Assembly (NCBI RefSeq): GCF_022370755.2
Contig: NZ_CP092364.2
Span: forward strand, 372,001-436,000
Source: Mycolicibacterium goodii
GTDB lineage: Bacteria > Actinomycetota > Actinomycetes > Mycobacteriales > Mycobacteriaceae
Direction of reading: 5' to 3'
DNA length: 64,000 nt
This document shows, piece after piece, positions 42,903 to 50,798 of the stretch. A model generated the notes under the pieces. It saw only the letters and a program-made list of their open reading frames with translations. It was not told the origin of the DNA and ran no database searches. Made by a program: the position numbers and the translations under genes. How positions within the stretch are numbered: the first letter of the stretch is position 1; every line of letters begins with the position of its first letter.

Positions 42903-43730
42903 ATGTCGATGTGGATCTGTACAGGATGTGGTGTGGAGCATGAGAGTGTGGACGAGCAACCGCCCAGCACGTCATGCGTGCTGACCTCTGAGGTGGTCTC
43001 GATAGAGGAGCGAGGTGATCTGCCGCCGCATGGCAGTTGGACCACTTTGGAGCAGCTAGCCGCCCAGCCACACCACACCGAATATGTCTCTCATGGACGG
43101 GGTGTGCACAGCTTACGGCGTGCGCCGCGGTTCGCGATCGGTCACCGGTCATTTGTGGTCCAGACCCCGGCAGGGAATCTGCTCTGGGACGCCCCGAGCT
43201 ATCTCGACGATGAGATCGCCGGGCTCGTACGGAGTCTCGGAGGCATATGTGCCGTCGCATCGAGTCATCCACATATGTTCGGGGCGCAGATCAGCTGGAG
43301 CCGAGCATTTGGTGGCGTGCCCATTTACGTCAATGAGTTGGATCGAGAATGGCTCCCACAGCCCGACCCTCTCATCGAGCTTTGGAGTGAACACGCACAG
43401 CCCGTGCCGGGGATTGAGCTGATTCATGTGGGCGGCCATATGAAAGGCAGCTCGGTGGCGCTCACGCCCGATGGCACAATGCTTGTCGGCGACACGATAT
43501 CCGGTGGATTGGCCAAGAACTGGGTGTCGTTTCAGCGCAGCTTCCCCAAGCACATCCCGTTGTCGCCTGGCGTGGTGCAGCGCATCGTCGATCGCCTCGA
43601 CAAATATGACTTCGACCGTATCTACACGCTCGGGGGCGACGAGGTCGAAAGCGCGGCGAAAGATGTGTTGCGACGCTCGGCAGAGACTCATATCCGCTGG
43701 GCGCGAGGAGACTTCGACCACCTGACCTAG
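42903..43730 (+). CDS. Metallo-beta-lactamase-fold hydrolase
   Basis: A 275-residue protein. Residues 1-15 form a short Cys pair (CTGCGVEHE), perhaps half of a zinc ribbon. The MBL fold begins about residue 75; metal ligands appear as SHPHMFG (HxH of the HxHxDH motif, lacking the Asp-His), HVGGHMKGSSV and VGDTISGG. The incomplete first motif suggests altered metal binding or a non-enzymatic role. The same domain is seen in actinobacterial lactonase-like or RNase-like proteins of unknown function. Confidence 0.78.
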   Translation: MSMWICTGCGVEHESVDEQPPSTSCVLTSEVVSIEERGDLPPHGSWTTLEQLAAQPHHTEYVSHGRGVHSLRRAPRFAIGHRSFVVQTPAGNLLWDAPSYLDDEIAGLVRSLGGICAVASSHPHMFGAQISWSRAFGGVPIYVNELDREWLPQPDPLIELWSEHAQPVPGIELIHVGGHMKGSSVALTPDGTMLVGDTISGGLAKNWVSFQRSFPKHIPLSPGVVQRIVDRLDKYDFDRIYTLGGDEVESAAKDVLRRSAETHIRWARGDFDHLT

Positions 43731-44082
43731 CGGTGTCCGTCGCTGCGAGGGGCAGGGTGTCGACACGACGCGCGCAAGGTGTCATACGGACGAACTGGGT
43801 ATTTCGCTCGCCGCGTCCAGCATGAGGCGTTCGCCCGATGAGACGCGGGACCCGTCGTGGGTGACCACCTCGACGCCGGGCCCGCTTGCCGGTCACGGTC
43901 TCTCCCCGGATGCCGACAACTGTGCCGGAGCCGGTCAGGAATCCGTCACAGCGCGCGTAGAGAGCGAGCAGCTGGTCGCCAGGGCCCTGTGGCAGAGACC
44001 GGTCCGCGAACGCCACCGCCTCGCGTGACGGCGTCGGCCCCGCGGCCCGCCGAGCAGTGATGGAATGCGCAGCTCCGTCATG
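43731..44082. other. 352-bp gap without a convincing gene
   Basis: Between the MBL gene and the small RHH-like gene. A minus-strand frame at about 43940-44016 reads FADRSLPQGPGDQLLALYARCDGFLTG, which looks protein-like but soon becomes Arg-rich, low-complexity sequence. It could be the eroded end of a former gene. No promoter or RNA element was recognised. Confidence 0.35.
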
Positions 44083-44286
44083 TCATGCGCCGGCGTCGGG
44101 CTGCCATCCCGATGGCACGTCGTCCGGGGTCTGACCTGATCGCAAGCGGTCTATGTGGTAGTTGGCCCATGATGTGATCATCCGCTCCGGCGTCGCGTGA
44201 TAGATCTCCGAGAGCGCCCTGAGCGCTTGTGCGCGTTCGGGATCGAGCTCGATGGTGAGCGTCTGCGGACGTGTTCCGGCGGCCAC
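44083..44286 (-). CDS. Small protein, ribbon-helix-helix-like
   Basis: A 67-residue protein with the pattern LTIELDPERAQALRALSEIYHATPERMITSWANYHIDRL: a short beta strand, then two helices, as in ribbon-helix-helix DNA-binding proteins such as antitoxins. GTG 44286. No toxin gene is adjacent on the same strand; the gene upstream is a divergent ArsR gene. A role as a transcription regulator or orphan antitoxin is possible but not proven. Confidence 0.55.
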   Translation of the reverse strand: MAAGTRPQTLTIELDPERAQALRALSEIYHATPERMITSWANYHIDRLRSGQTPDDVPSGWQPDAGA

Positions 44287-44359
44287 GGCGTCAGTCTATC
44301 GGCGGGTGGGAGCAGCGACCGGTCCTCCGAAACACGGTGAACAGTGGACGGGTCAATCG

Positions 44360-44375
44360 GTAAGTGCTAGCTTAC
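44360..44375. promoter_or_regulatory. ArsR-type operator candidate
   Basis: GTAAG-TGCTAG-CTTAC, a 5-bp-arm dyad with a 6-base centre, ends 5 bases before the ArsR GTG, followed by related half-sites in GTGGTTACTTAC. Position suits autorepression by ArsR. Confidence 0.4.
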
Positions 44376-44380
44376 GGTTA

Positions 44381-44704
44381 GTGGTTACTTACGAACGTGT
44401 GTCAGACCCATGGAGCGCCCTGGCGGATCGCACCCGCCGGACGGTTCTGCAGCGCCTCGCATCTGGTCCCAAGTCGGTCGGTGAATTGGCCGCTGGCCTG
44501 CCGGTGAGCAGGCCTGCCGTCTCCCAGCATCTGAAGGTGCTCGCATCCGCTGGTCTGGTGCAGCACGAGGTGGTCGGGACGCGGCATCTCTACCAGGTGC
44601 GGACCGAGGGGCTCGCGGCGCTCAGAGAAGAACTCGACGCGTTCTGGGGCCAGACCCTGAACGCGTTCGCTGAGGTTGTCGACGAAGAGGAAGGTGTCGG
44701 ATGA
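44381..44704 (+). CDS. ArsR-family transcriptional regulator
   Basis: A 107-residue winged-helix repressor. DPWSALADRTRRTVLQRLASGPKSVGELAAGLPVSRPAVSQHLKVLASAGLVQHEVVGTRHLYQV covers almost the whole protein. The metal-binding Cys pair of classical ArsR is absent, so it responds to something else. GTG 44381 or 44399. It heads an operon of three genes with ATGA overlaps, a layout (ArsR, SRPBCC, DinB-like) common in actinobacteria. The dyad just upstream is a plausible operator. Confidence 0.85.
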   Translation: MVTYERVSDPWSALADRTRRTVLQRLASGPKSVGELAAGLPVSRPAVSQHLKVLASAGLVQHEVVGTRHLYQVRTEGLAALREELDAFWGQTLNAFAEVVDEEEGVG

Positions 44705-45180
44705 AACGGGAGCATGTTGCGCCGGTGCGCAAGAGTGTCGTCGTCAATGCCGGTGTCGACCGCGCGTTCGCGCTTTTCGTCGACCGGTTCGACGTGATCA
44801 AACCGCGGGAGCACAACCTGTTGGCCGTTCCGATCGACAAGACCGTGTTTGAGCCCGAGGTCGGCGGCCGCATCTATGACATCGGCATCGACGGCAGCCG
44901 GTGCCAGTGGGCACGCGTGCTTGCCTTCGAACCGCCGAGCCGCCTCGTGTTCTCGTGGGACATCGGCCCGACATGGCAACTCGAAACCGACCCCGGCCGC
45001 TGCAGCGAAGTCGAAGTGCGATTCCTCGCTGAGGGGGATGGGCGCACCCGCGTCGAGTTGGAGCATCGACATCTCGACCGCCACGGTGACGGCTGGCCGT
45101 CGGTCGCCGAGGGCGTCGGCGGCGACGCCGGATGGCCGCTGTATCTGGCTCGTTACGCCCAGTTGACGGAAACACCATGA
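44701..45180 (+). CDS. SRPBCC (AHSA1-like) protein
   Basis: A 159-residue START/AHSA1-like fold protein. It begins with RKSVVVNAGVDRAFALFVDRFDVI and continues through GGRIYDIGIDGSRCQWARVLAFEPPSRLVFSWDI to a long C-terminal helix (EGVGGDAGWPLYLARYAQLTE). These proteins bind hydrophobic ligands in a cavity. ATGA overlap with both the ArsR gene before and the DinB-like gene after makes translational coupling likely, so the trio acts together. Confidence 0.83.
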   Translation: MKREHVAPVRKSVVVNAGVDRAFALFVDRFDVIKPREHNLLAVPIDKTVFEPEVGGRIYDIGIDGSRCQWARVLAFEPPSRLVFSWDIGPTWQLETDPGRCSEVEVRFLAEGDGRTRVELEHRHLDRHGDGWPSVAEGVGGDAGWPLYLARYAQLTETP

Positions 45181-45809
45181 CCACCGAGCGCCGGACGCTC
45201 ATGGATCTGGCCTACGAGGAGCGGTCCGACCTGGCGCGCTACCTGGCCACGCTGACTCCACAGCAGTGGCACGCGCCGAGCCTCTGTGCCGAATGGACGG
45301 TCAAAGATGTTGTGGCACATATCGTCAGCTACGAGGATCTTCGCTTCTGGGGGCTGCTGCGACGGTTCGCCAAGGGACGCGTCGTTCGCGCCAACGAAGT
45401 CGGGGTCGAAGAACTCGCACACATGACCCCAGACGAGTTGATGGGTTTCCTCAACGAGCACCTGCGGCCACGAGGGCTTACCGCCGCCTTCGGCGGCATG
45501 ATCGGCCTCGTCGACGGGACCATCCACCACCAGGACATCCGGCGCGCGCTGGGGCACCCACGCGCGGTGCCCACAGACCGGCTCACCCGGATATTGCCGC
45601 TCATCCCGTCGAACCCGCGTTTGGGCGCCGGCCGCCGAATTCGAGGTCTGCGGCTGCGCGCAGTCGATGTCGACTGGCAGCACGGCACCGGACCAGAAGT
45701 CGTCGGCACCGGAGAAGCACTGCTGATGGCCATGTCAGGACGCCGCCAGGTCGTCGGCGAACTTGAGGGCGACGGAGCGGAAATCCTGGCCGAGCGCCTG
45801 CGCGACTAG
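45177..45809 (+). CDS. DinB-like, maleylpyruvate isomerase N-domain protein
   Basis: A 210-residue protein of the mycothiol maleylpyruvate isomerase/DinB_2 family. Metal-ligand pattern: DVVAHIVSYEDLRFW and later DGTIHHQDIRRALG provide His residues of the three-His site. The N-terminal LTPQQWHAPSLCAEWTVKDVVAHI is the family core. Actinobacteria use this fold with mycothiol for isomerase, S-transferase or detoxification steps. ATG 45177 overlaps the previous stop (ATGA). Confidence 0.82.
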   Translation: MTTERRTLMDLAYEERSDLARYLATLTPQQWHAPSLCAEWTVKDVVAHIVSYEDLRFWGLLRRFAKGRVVRANEVGVEELAHMTPDELMGFLNEHLRPRGLTAAFGGMIGLVDGTIHHQDIRRALGHPRAVPTDRLTRILPLIPSNPRLGAGRRIRGLRLRAVDVDWQHGTGPEVVGTGEALLMAMSGRRQVVGELEGDGAEILAERLRD

Positions 45810-45952
45810 CCAGCCGGCGCCTCATCCGCCGGCGACCGGTCTTGAGCACCATGGGGCAGCGCAAATCGCTCGCGCGTATCGGCGAAGGGCTGAAACCCAT
45901 GATGGGGCAGGGTTACCAGCATTGTCGGCGTTCGGCTGACACACTGGGAGGC

Positions 45953-46849
45953 ATGCCCGAACTGCCCGAGGTCGAGGCGTTGGCCGATCATCTGCGCCGG
46001 CATGCGGTCGGCCAGGTGGTGTCACGCATCGACGTGTCCGCGTTGTCGGTGCTCAAGACCTTCGACCCGCCGGTCACCGCGCTGCACGGCGGCACGGTCG
46101 TCGGGGCACACCGCTGGGGCAAGTACCTCGGCATGGAGGTCGAATCCGACGGCGCGCCGCTGCACCTCATCACGCACCTGTCACGCGCCGGGTGGCTGCG
46201 CTGGTCGGACAAGCTCTCACCGACGCCACTCAAACCGGGCAAGGGGCCGATCGCCCTGCGCGTGCACCTCAAAGCCGCGCCGGCGGCGACATCGGGAAGC
46301 GGCGACTCGCAGGGCTTCGACCTCACCGAGGCGGGCACGCAGAAACGGCTCGCGGTGTGGGTGGTCCGCGATCCGATGGACGTGCCGCAGATCGCAGGTC
46401 TCGGTCCCGACGCGTTGTCGCTCGATTCCACCGCGCTCGCCGAGGTGCTCGCCGGGAATTCGGGTCGCATCAAGACCGTCATCACCGATCAGAAGGTGAT
46501 CGCAGGCATCGGCAACGCCTACAGCGACGAGATTCTCCACGTCGCGAAGCTGTCGCCGTTCGCCACCGCGGGCAAGTTGAGCGACGCGCAACTCGGCGCC
46601 CTGCACGACGCCATGATCTCGGTGCTCACCGACGCCGTGAGCCGGTCGGTGGGGCAGCAGGCCGCGACGCTCAAAGGTGAGAAGCGCTCGGGCCTGCGGG
46701 TGCACGCCCGGACCGGCCTGCCGTGCCCGGTGTGCGGTGACACCGTGCGGGAGGTGTCGTTCGCCGACAAATCCTTCCAGTACTGCCCCACCTGCCAGAC
46801 CGGCGGCAAGGTGCTCGCGGACCGGCGGATGTCCCGCTTGCTCAAGTAA
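45953..46849 (+). CDS. Fpg/Nei-family DNA glycosylase
   Basis: A 298-residue base-excision repair glycosylase/AP lyase. N-terminal PELPEVEAL provides the catalytic Pro and Glu. The helix-two-turn-helix reads GIGNAYSDEILHVAKLSPF; the C-terminal zinc finger has CPVCGD...YCPTCQTGG (four Cys). Lys appears in the DNA-contact block. ATG 45953 has GGGAGG 6 bases upstream. By position it is the counterpart of Rv0944-type proteins, which are Fpg/Nei-like paralogues. The lesion specificity (8-oxoG or oxidised pyrimidine) cannot be read from this. Confidence 0.9.
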   Translation: MPELPEVEALADHLRRHAVGQVVSRIDVSALSVLKTFDPPVTALHGGTVVGAHRWGKYLGMEVESDGAPLHLITHLSRAGWLRWSDKLSPTPLKPGKGPIALRVHLKAAPAATSGSGDSQGFDLTEAGTQKRLAVWVVRDPMDVPQIAGLGPDALSLDSTALAEVLAGNSGRIKTVITDQKVIAGIGNAYSDEILHVAKLSPFATAGKLSDAQLGALHDAMISVLTDAVSRSVGQQAATLKGEKRSGLRVHARTGLPCPVCGDTVREVSFADKSFQYCPTCQTGGKVLADRRMSRLLK

Positions 46850-46893
46850 CGGGCGAGTTCTTGACAGTTGTCTAACCCGGTTATCCTGCTGCG

Positions 46894-47643
46894 GTGACCC
46901 GTCAGAGAATCCTCATCACCGGCGCCAGCTCGGGCCTTGGCGCCGGTATGGCCCGTCAATTCGCAGCCAAGGGCCGCCACCTGGCGCTGTGTGCACGCCG
47001 CACCGAACGGCTCGAGGAACTCAAGGCCGAACTGACCGACCGGCACCCCTACATCAAGATCGCCGTCGCGGCGTTGGACGTCAACGACCACGAGGCCGTG
47101 CCCCGGGTGTTCGGTGAGCTGTCCGAGGAACTTGGCGGTATCGACCGCGTCATCGTCAACGCCGGTATCGGCAAGGGATGGCCGCTCGGCGAGGGCAAGC
47201 CGTGGGCCAACAAGGCCACACTCGAGACCAACCTGGTGGCCGGTCTCGTGCAGATCGAAGCCGCGCTGGAGATGTTCAAGAAAGCAGGCAGCGGGCATCT
47301 GGTGCTGATCTCCTCGGTGCTCGGCAACACCGGTGTTCCGGGCGGCAAGGCCGCCTACTGCGCCAGCAAGGCCGGTATGACGTCGCTGGGTGAGTCGCTG
47401 CGCGCCGAGTACGACAAGGGTCCGATCCGGGTCACGGTCGTCGAGCCCGGATACATCGAATCCGAGATGACCGCCAAGGCCAACTCGACGATGTTGATGG
47501 TGGACAACGAGACCGGCGTGCGTGCCATGGTCGAGGCCATCGAGAAGGAGAAGGGCCGCGCTGTCGTGCCGCGATGGCCGTGGGCCCCGCTGACCCAGGT
47601 CATGCGTCTGCTGCCGCCGAAGTACACCAAGCGTTTCGCGTAG
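46894..47643 (+). CDS. SDR family oxidoreductase
   Basis: A 249-residue classical short-chain dehydrogenase. NAD(P) loop LITGASSGLGAGMARQFAAKG, VNAGIGK, and the active-site pair YCASKAGM with Tyr-Lys; the Ser of ISSVLG. Arg and Arg-Arg after the second strand (LCARRTERL) favour NADPH. Position (after Fpg/Nei, before pgi) matches Rv0945. Substrate unknown; related proteins reduce keto groups of lipids. Confidence 0.88.
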   Translation: MTRQRILITGASSGLGAGMARQFAAKGRHLALCARRTERLEELKAELTDRHPYIKIAVAALDVNDHEAVPRVFGELSEELGGIDRVIVNAGIGKGWPLGEGKPWANKATLETNLVAGLVQIEAALEMFKKAGSGHLVLISSVLGNTGVPGGKAAYCASKAGMTSLGESLRAEYDKGPIRVTVVEPGYIESEMTAKANSTMLMVDNETGVRAMVEAIEKEKGRAVVPRWPWAPLTQVMRLLPPKYTKRFA

Positions 47644-47687
47644 CTCGGGGCTGAGGCGGCCCAGGTTCGCCCGGCAAAGCATGTGCG

Positions 47688-47717
47688 ACGTGTCAGCAAC
47701 GCGTGGTTTTGACACGT
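47688..47717. promoter_or_regulatory. Inverted repeat before the glycine-rich gene
   Basis: ACGTGTCA (47688-47695) and TGACACGT (47710-47717), exact 8-bp arms with a 14-base spacer, ending 24 bases before the ATG at 47742. Suggests a regulator-binding site. Confidence 0.5.
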
Positions 47718-47741
47718 GTGGAGGCTGGGTAGACCTCATGC

Positions 47742-48158
47742 ATGACCTCAAAAACGCTTACCTCGATGATTTTTGCAGGCGCGGCGGCAGGGGCTCTGGC
47801 CTTTGCGCCCATGGCGATGGCTGAGCCGGCCCCGGCTCCGCCGCCGTGCGTCAACGCCGACGGCACGCCGTGTTCGGACATCGGCACTGCCGGTCCCGGC
47901 GGTGCCACGGGCCAGATTCCCGGCGGTCCGGGTGGCACGGCCGGTCCCGGCGGTGCCAGCGGCGCCATTCCGGGCGGACCGGGCGGTGCCGCGGGTCCCG
48001 GTGGCGCAACCGGATCCATCCCCGGCGGACCGGGCGGTACGGCCGGGCCTGACGGTGCGACCGGCGTGATTCCCGGTGGTCCCGGTGGCACCGCCGGACC
48101 GGGTGGCGCCAGTGGCTGCATCCCGAACGTCGGGTGTGCCACCATCCCTGCCCCGTAA
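47742..48158 (+). CDS. Secreted glycine-rich repeat protein
   Basis: A 138-residue exported protein. The signal peptide (MTSKTLTSMIFAGAAAGALA) ends around AMAEPAPAP. The mature part is made of a 17-residue repeat of the form GGATGxIPGGPGGTAGP, four full copies plus a part. Four Cys (two before the repeats, two at the end) could form disulfides. It is collagen-like in Gly/Pro content but does not have the strict Gly-X-Y register. Role unknown; a cell-surface or envelope-associated protein is likely. Confidence 0.72.
   Translation: MTSKTLTSMIFAGAAAGALAFAPMAMAEPAPAPPPCVNADGTPCSDIGTAGPGGATGQIPGGPGGTAGPGGASGAIPGGPGGAAGPGGATGSIPGGPGGTAGPDGATGVIPGGPGGTAGPGGASGCIPNVGCATIPAP
47898..48101. repeat. Four 51-bp tandem repeats in the glycine-rich gene
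   Basis: Four consecutive units of 51 bp, each encoding a 17-residue repeat, with a truncated fifth unit to about 48120. Units differ mostly at third positions and at one variable residue (Q, A, S, V, C before IP). In-frame expansion or contraction by whole units is expected. Confidence 0.85.
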
Positions 48159-48210
48159 CCGTTCCGACAACCCTTCCTTCCTGAACGGCCAGGCAATTCG
48201 ATAGATCATG

Positions 48211-48239
48211 TTGACATATTGTTGGGTTTTCCCAACAAT
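48211..48239 (+). promoter_or_regulatory. XRE gene promoter with internal operator
   Basis: TTGACA (48211-48216), 17 bases, AACAAT (48234-48239) forms a promoter. A 22-bp palindrome, ATTGTTGGG-TTTT-CCCAACAAT (48218-48239), fills the spacer and the -10. A start site about 48246 would put the ATG (48247) at the very 5' end of the mRNA. Confidence 0.65.
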
Positions 48240-48246
48240 GTGTTGC

Positions 48247-48537
48247 ATGAGTCCGGTGAGGCGTGGGGAAACGCTCCCCATCTACAACCGCATCGCGGTG
48301 CTGCGCGCCGAGCGGCGGATGACCCGGGCGGAGCTTGCGGGCCTGATCAACGTCAATCCGCAGACCGTCGGTGCGCTGGAGCGAGGCGATCACTATCCCA
48401 GCCTCGATCTCGCGTTCCGCATCTGCGACGTGTTCGGCCTGCCGGTGGAGGCGGTGTTCTCGCGCACCGCCTTCACCCCGCTCTCCACCGAGCTCTATCG
48501 GAGAACAGGCACGCCGGAAGGAAGTGCAGATGACTAG
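48247..48537 (+). CDS. XRE-family regulator, small
   Basis: A 96-residue helix-turn-helix protein: NRIAVLRAERRMTRAELAGLINVNPQTVGALERGDHYPSLDLAFRICDVFGLPVEAVFS (about 15-75). This type (YozG/Yp_xre-like) often regulates an adjacent membrane-protein gene, and here the next gene overlaps its stop by 8 bases and encodes a 4-TM protein. The promoter spacer carries a palindrome, so autoregulation is expected, and the mRNA may be leaderless. ATG 48247 is selected because it is at the predicted transcript start. Confidence 0.85.
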   Translation: MSPVRRGETLPIYNRIAVLRAERRMTRAELAGLINVNPQTVGALERGDHYPSLDLAFRICDVFGLPVEAVFSRTAFTPLSTELYRRTGTPEGSADD

Positions 48538-49102
48538 ATCGACGCGCACCACCTCGAAGCCCAACCTCATCGACCGGTACCAGGACTACCGGACGCGCCG
48601 ATTCCTCAAACACGAGAGCACGTACTCGAACTCGTTGCCGCGCTGGCGTACGCAGGGGCGCCGACGCGTGCTCGTCGGTGTGCTCGCCGCATCACTGGCA
48701 CTCATGGTGGTCACGAGTGTGGTGTGCGCTTTGGGCATTCGGCAGGCCGCGTTGATGTGGCTGTCGGCGTGCGCGGTGTTCTTCCCCGCGTGGATCGTCC
48801 TGCAGATCGTGCTGGGGCGGCAGAGTGACGCGCCGACGGCCACACTCGACGAATACGAAGTCGCGCAGCGCAACAGCGCCCGGTCCATCGGGCTCAGCGT
48901 CATTCAGTCCCTGATGCTGGTGCCGATCTTCTTCCTCATCATCGTGTCGACCCATCTGACGGATGCCGACGCCGCCACCATCCGCGACCTGGCGTACGCA
49001 GGTGCGCTGATGGCGTTGGCGGCCTTGATGATCGGCAGTTGCCTGCCCGCGATGATCCTCGGCTGGACCAGGCGTTCGGACACCGAGGTCTCCGGAACCT
49101 AG
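48530..49102 (+). CDS. Four-TM membrane protein, partner of XRE gene
   Basis: A 190-residue membrane protein with an ~45-residue basic cytoplasmic N-terminus and four predicted spans (about 47-66, 73-90, 118-140, 150-175). No enzymatic motif. It is translationally coupled to the XRE gene (8-base overlap), a common actinobacterial pair in which the function is unknown. The 3' end overlaps the end of pgi (4 bases). Confidence 0.75.
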   Translation: MTRSTRTTSKPNLIDRYQDYRTRRFLKHESTYSNSLPRWRTQGRRRVLVGVLAASLALMVVTSVVCALGIRQAALMWLSACAVFFPAWIVLQIVLGRQSDAPTATLDEYEVAQRNSARSIGLSVIQSLMLVPIFFLIIVSTHLTDADAATIRDLAYAGALMALAALMIGSCLPAMILGWTRRSDTEVSGT

Positions 49103-50748
49103 GTTGAGCGCCCCCGCTCGCCGCGGTAGCGCCGCACCAGGGCGTCGGTCGATGAATCCGGTTGTGCCGCTGGTGCTTTCTCGCCGGTGAGGACGGGCAG
49201 CAGGGCCTTGGCCTGGGTCTTGCCGAGTTCGACGCCCCATTGGTCGAACGAGTCGATACCCCAGATGACGCCTTCGGTGAACACCTGATGCTCATAGAGC
49301 GCGATCAACTGGCCCACGACAGAGGGGGTCAGTTTGGTGGCCAGAATGCTGGTGGTGGGCCGGTTTCCGGGCATCACCTTGTGCGGTACCACGTTCGCGG
49401 GCGTGCCCTCGGCGGCGATCGCGTCGGCGGCCTTGCCGAAGGCCAGCACCTGGGTCTGGGCGAAGAAGTTGCTCATCAGCAGGTCGTGCATGCTGCCGGT
49501 GCCGTCGGCGGTGGGCAGGTCATCGGTGGGCTGGGAGAACCCGATGAAATCCGCGGGCACCAGGCGGGTGCCCTGGTGCAGCAACTGGTAGAAGGCATGC
49601 TGGCCGTTGGTGCCCGGCTCACCCCAGAAGATCTCCCCGGTGTCGGTCGACACCGGCGTACCGTCGGCGCGCACCGACTTGCCGTTGGACTCCATGGTCA
49701 ACTGCTGCAGATACGCCGCGAAGCGCGACAGGTCGTTCGAGTAGGGCAACACCGCCCGCGATTGGGCGCCAAAGAAATTCGAGTACCACAGCCCGATCAA
49801 CCCCAGCAACGCCGGCGCGTTCTGGTGCAGCGGCGCGGTCCGGAAATGCTCGTCGACAATGTGGAACCCGGCCAGAAACTCCGCGAAGCGTTCCTTGCCG
49901 ATCACCGCCATCACACTCAACCCGATGGCCGAGTCGACCGAATAGCGCCCGCCGACCCAGTCCCAGAAGCCGAACATGTTGTCGGTGTTGATGCCGAACT
50001 CGTCGACCAGTTTCTTGTTGGTCGACACGGCCACGAAATGCTTGGCGACCGCGGCATCACCCAACGCGTCGGTGAGCCAGCGCCGCGCCGCGGTCGCGTT
50101 CGTCAGCGTCTCCAGGGTGGAGAAGGTCTTCGAGGCGACGATGAACAACGTCGTCGCCGGGTCCAGGCCGGCGAGCTTCGCGACCAGATCGGCCGGATCG
50201 ACGTTGGAGACGAAGCGGGCCGAGATGCCGGCGTCGGCGTAGTGACGCAGCGCGTCGTACACCATCACCGGGCCCAGGTCCGAGCCGCCGATGCCGATGT
50301 TGACCACGGTGGTGATGCGCTCACCGGTCGCGCCGGTCCATTCGCCGCTGCGCAACCGGTCGGTGAAATCACCCATCCGGTCGAGCACGTCGTGCACGTC
50401 GGCGACCACGTCCTGGCCATCCACCACCAGCGTGGCGTCGCGGGGGAGACGCAGGGCGGTGTGCAGCACCGCACGGTCCTCGGAGGTGTTGATGTGCTCG
50501 CCGGCGAACATCGCGTCGCGGCGCTGCTCCAACCCGGCGGCGCGGGCCAGGTCGACGAGCAGGTCGATGGTGCCGCGGGTGACGCGGTGCTTGCTGTAGT
50601 CGATGTACAGATCCCCGACGGTCAACGCCAACTCGGTTCCCCGCGCGGGATCCTCGGCAAACAGCTCCGTCAAATGCTTGTCGGCGACCTCGGCGTGATG
50701 ATCCGACAAAGCCTGCCATGCGGGTGTTTCGGTGATGTCAGCGCTCAT
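49099..50748 (-). CDS. pgi: Glucose-6-phosphate isomerase
   Basis: A 549-residue glycolytic enzyme converting glucose-6-phosphate and fructose-6-phosphate. Motifs present: [11 protein letters not shown] (phosphate site), [10 protein letters not shown] (PGI signature 1), MESNGK (with the catalytic Glu) and [10 protein letters not shown] (signature 2 with the catalytic Lys). The catalytic His sits in the LLHQGT segment. ATG 50748 is used; a frame open to 50832 lacks support. Divergent from the aldehyde dehydrogenase gene (50 bp), and at the Rv0946c position. Confidence 0.96.
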   Translation of the reverse strand: MSADITETPAWQALSDHHAEVADKHLTELFAEDPARGTELALTVGDLYIDYSKHRVTRGTIDLLVDLARAAGLEQRRDAMFAGEHINTSEDRAVLHTALRLPRDATLVVDGQDVVADVHDVLDRMGDFTDRLRSGEWTGATGERITTVVNIGIGGSDLGPVMVYDALRHYADAGISARFVSNVDPADLVAKLAGLDPATTLFIVASKTFSTLETLTNATAARRWLTDALGDAAVAKHFVAVSTNKKLVDEFGINTDNMFGFWDWVGGRYSVDSAIGLSVMAVIGKERFAEFLAGFHIVDEHFRTAPLHQNAPALLGLIGLWYSNFFGAQSRAVLPYSNDLSRFAAYLQQLTMESNGKSVRADGTPVSTDTGEIFWGEPGTNGQHAFYQLLHQGTRLVPADFIGFSQPTDDLPTADGTGSMHDLLMSNFFAQTQVLAFGKAADAIAAEGTPANVVPHKVMPGNRPTTSILATKLTPSVVGQLIALYEHQVFTEGVIWGIDSFDQWGVELGKTQAKALLPVLTGEKAPAAQPDSSTDALVRRYRGERGRST

Positions 50749-50798
50749 TGTGTCGACCTTAGTGCGGTGATCGTGTCGAAGGTGTACATGATGGATGT

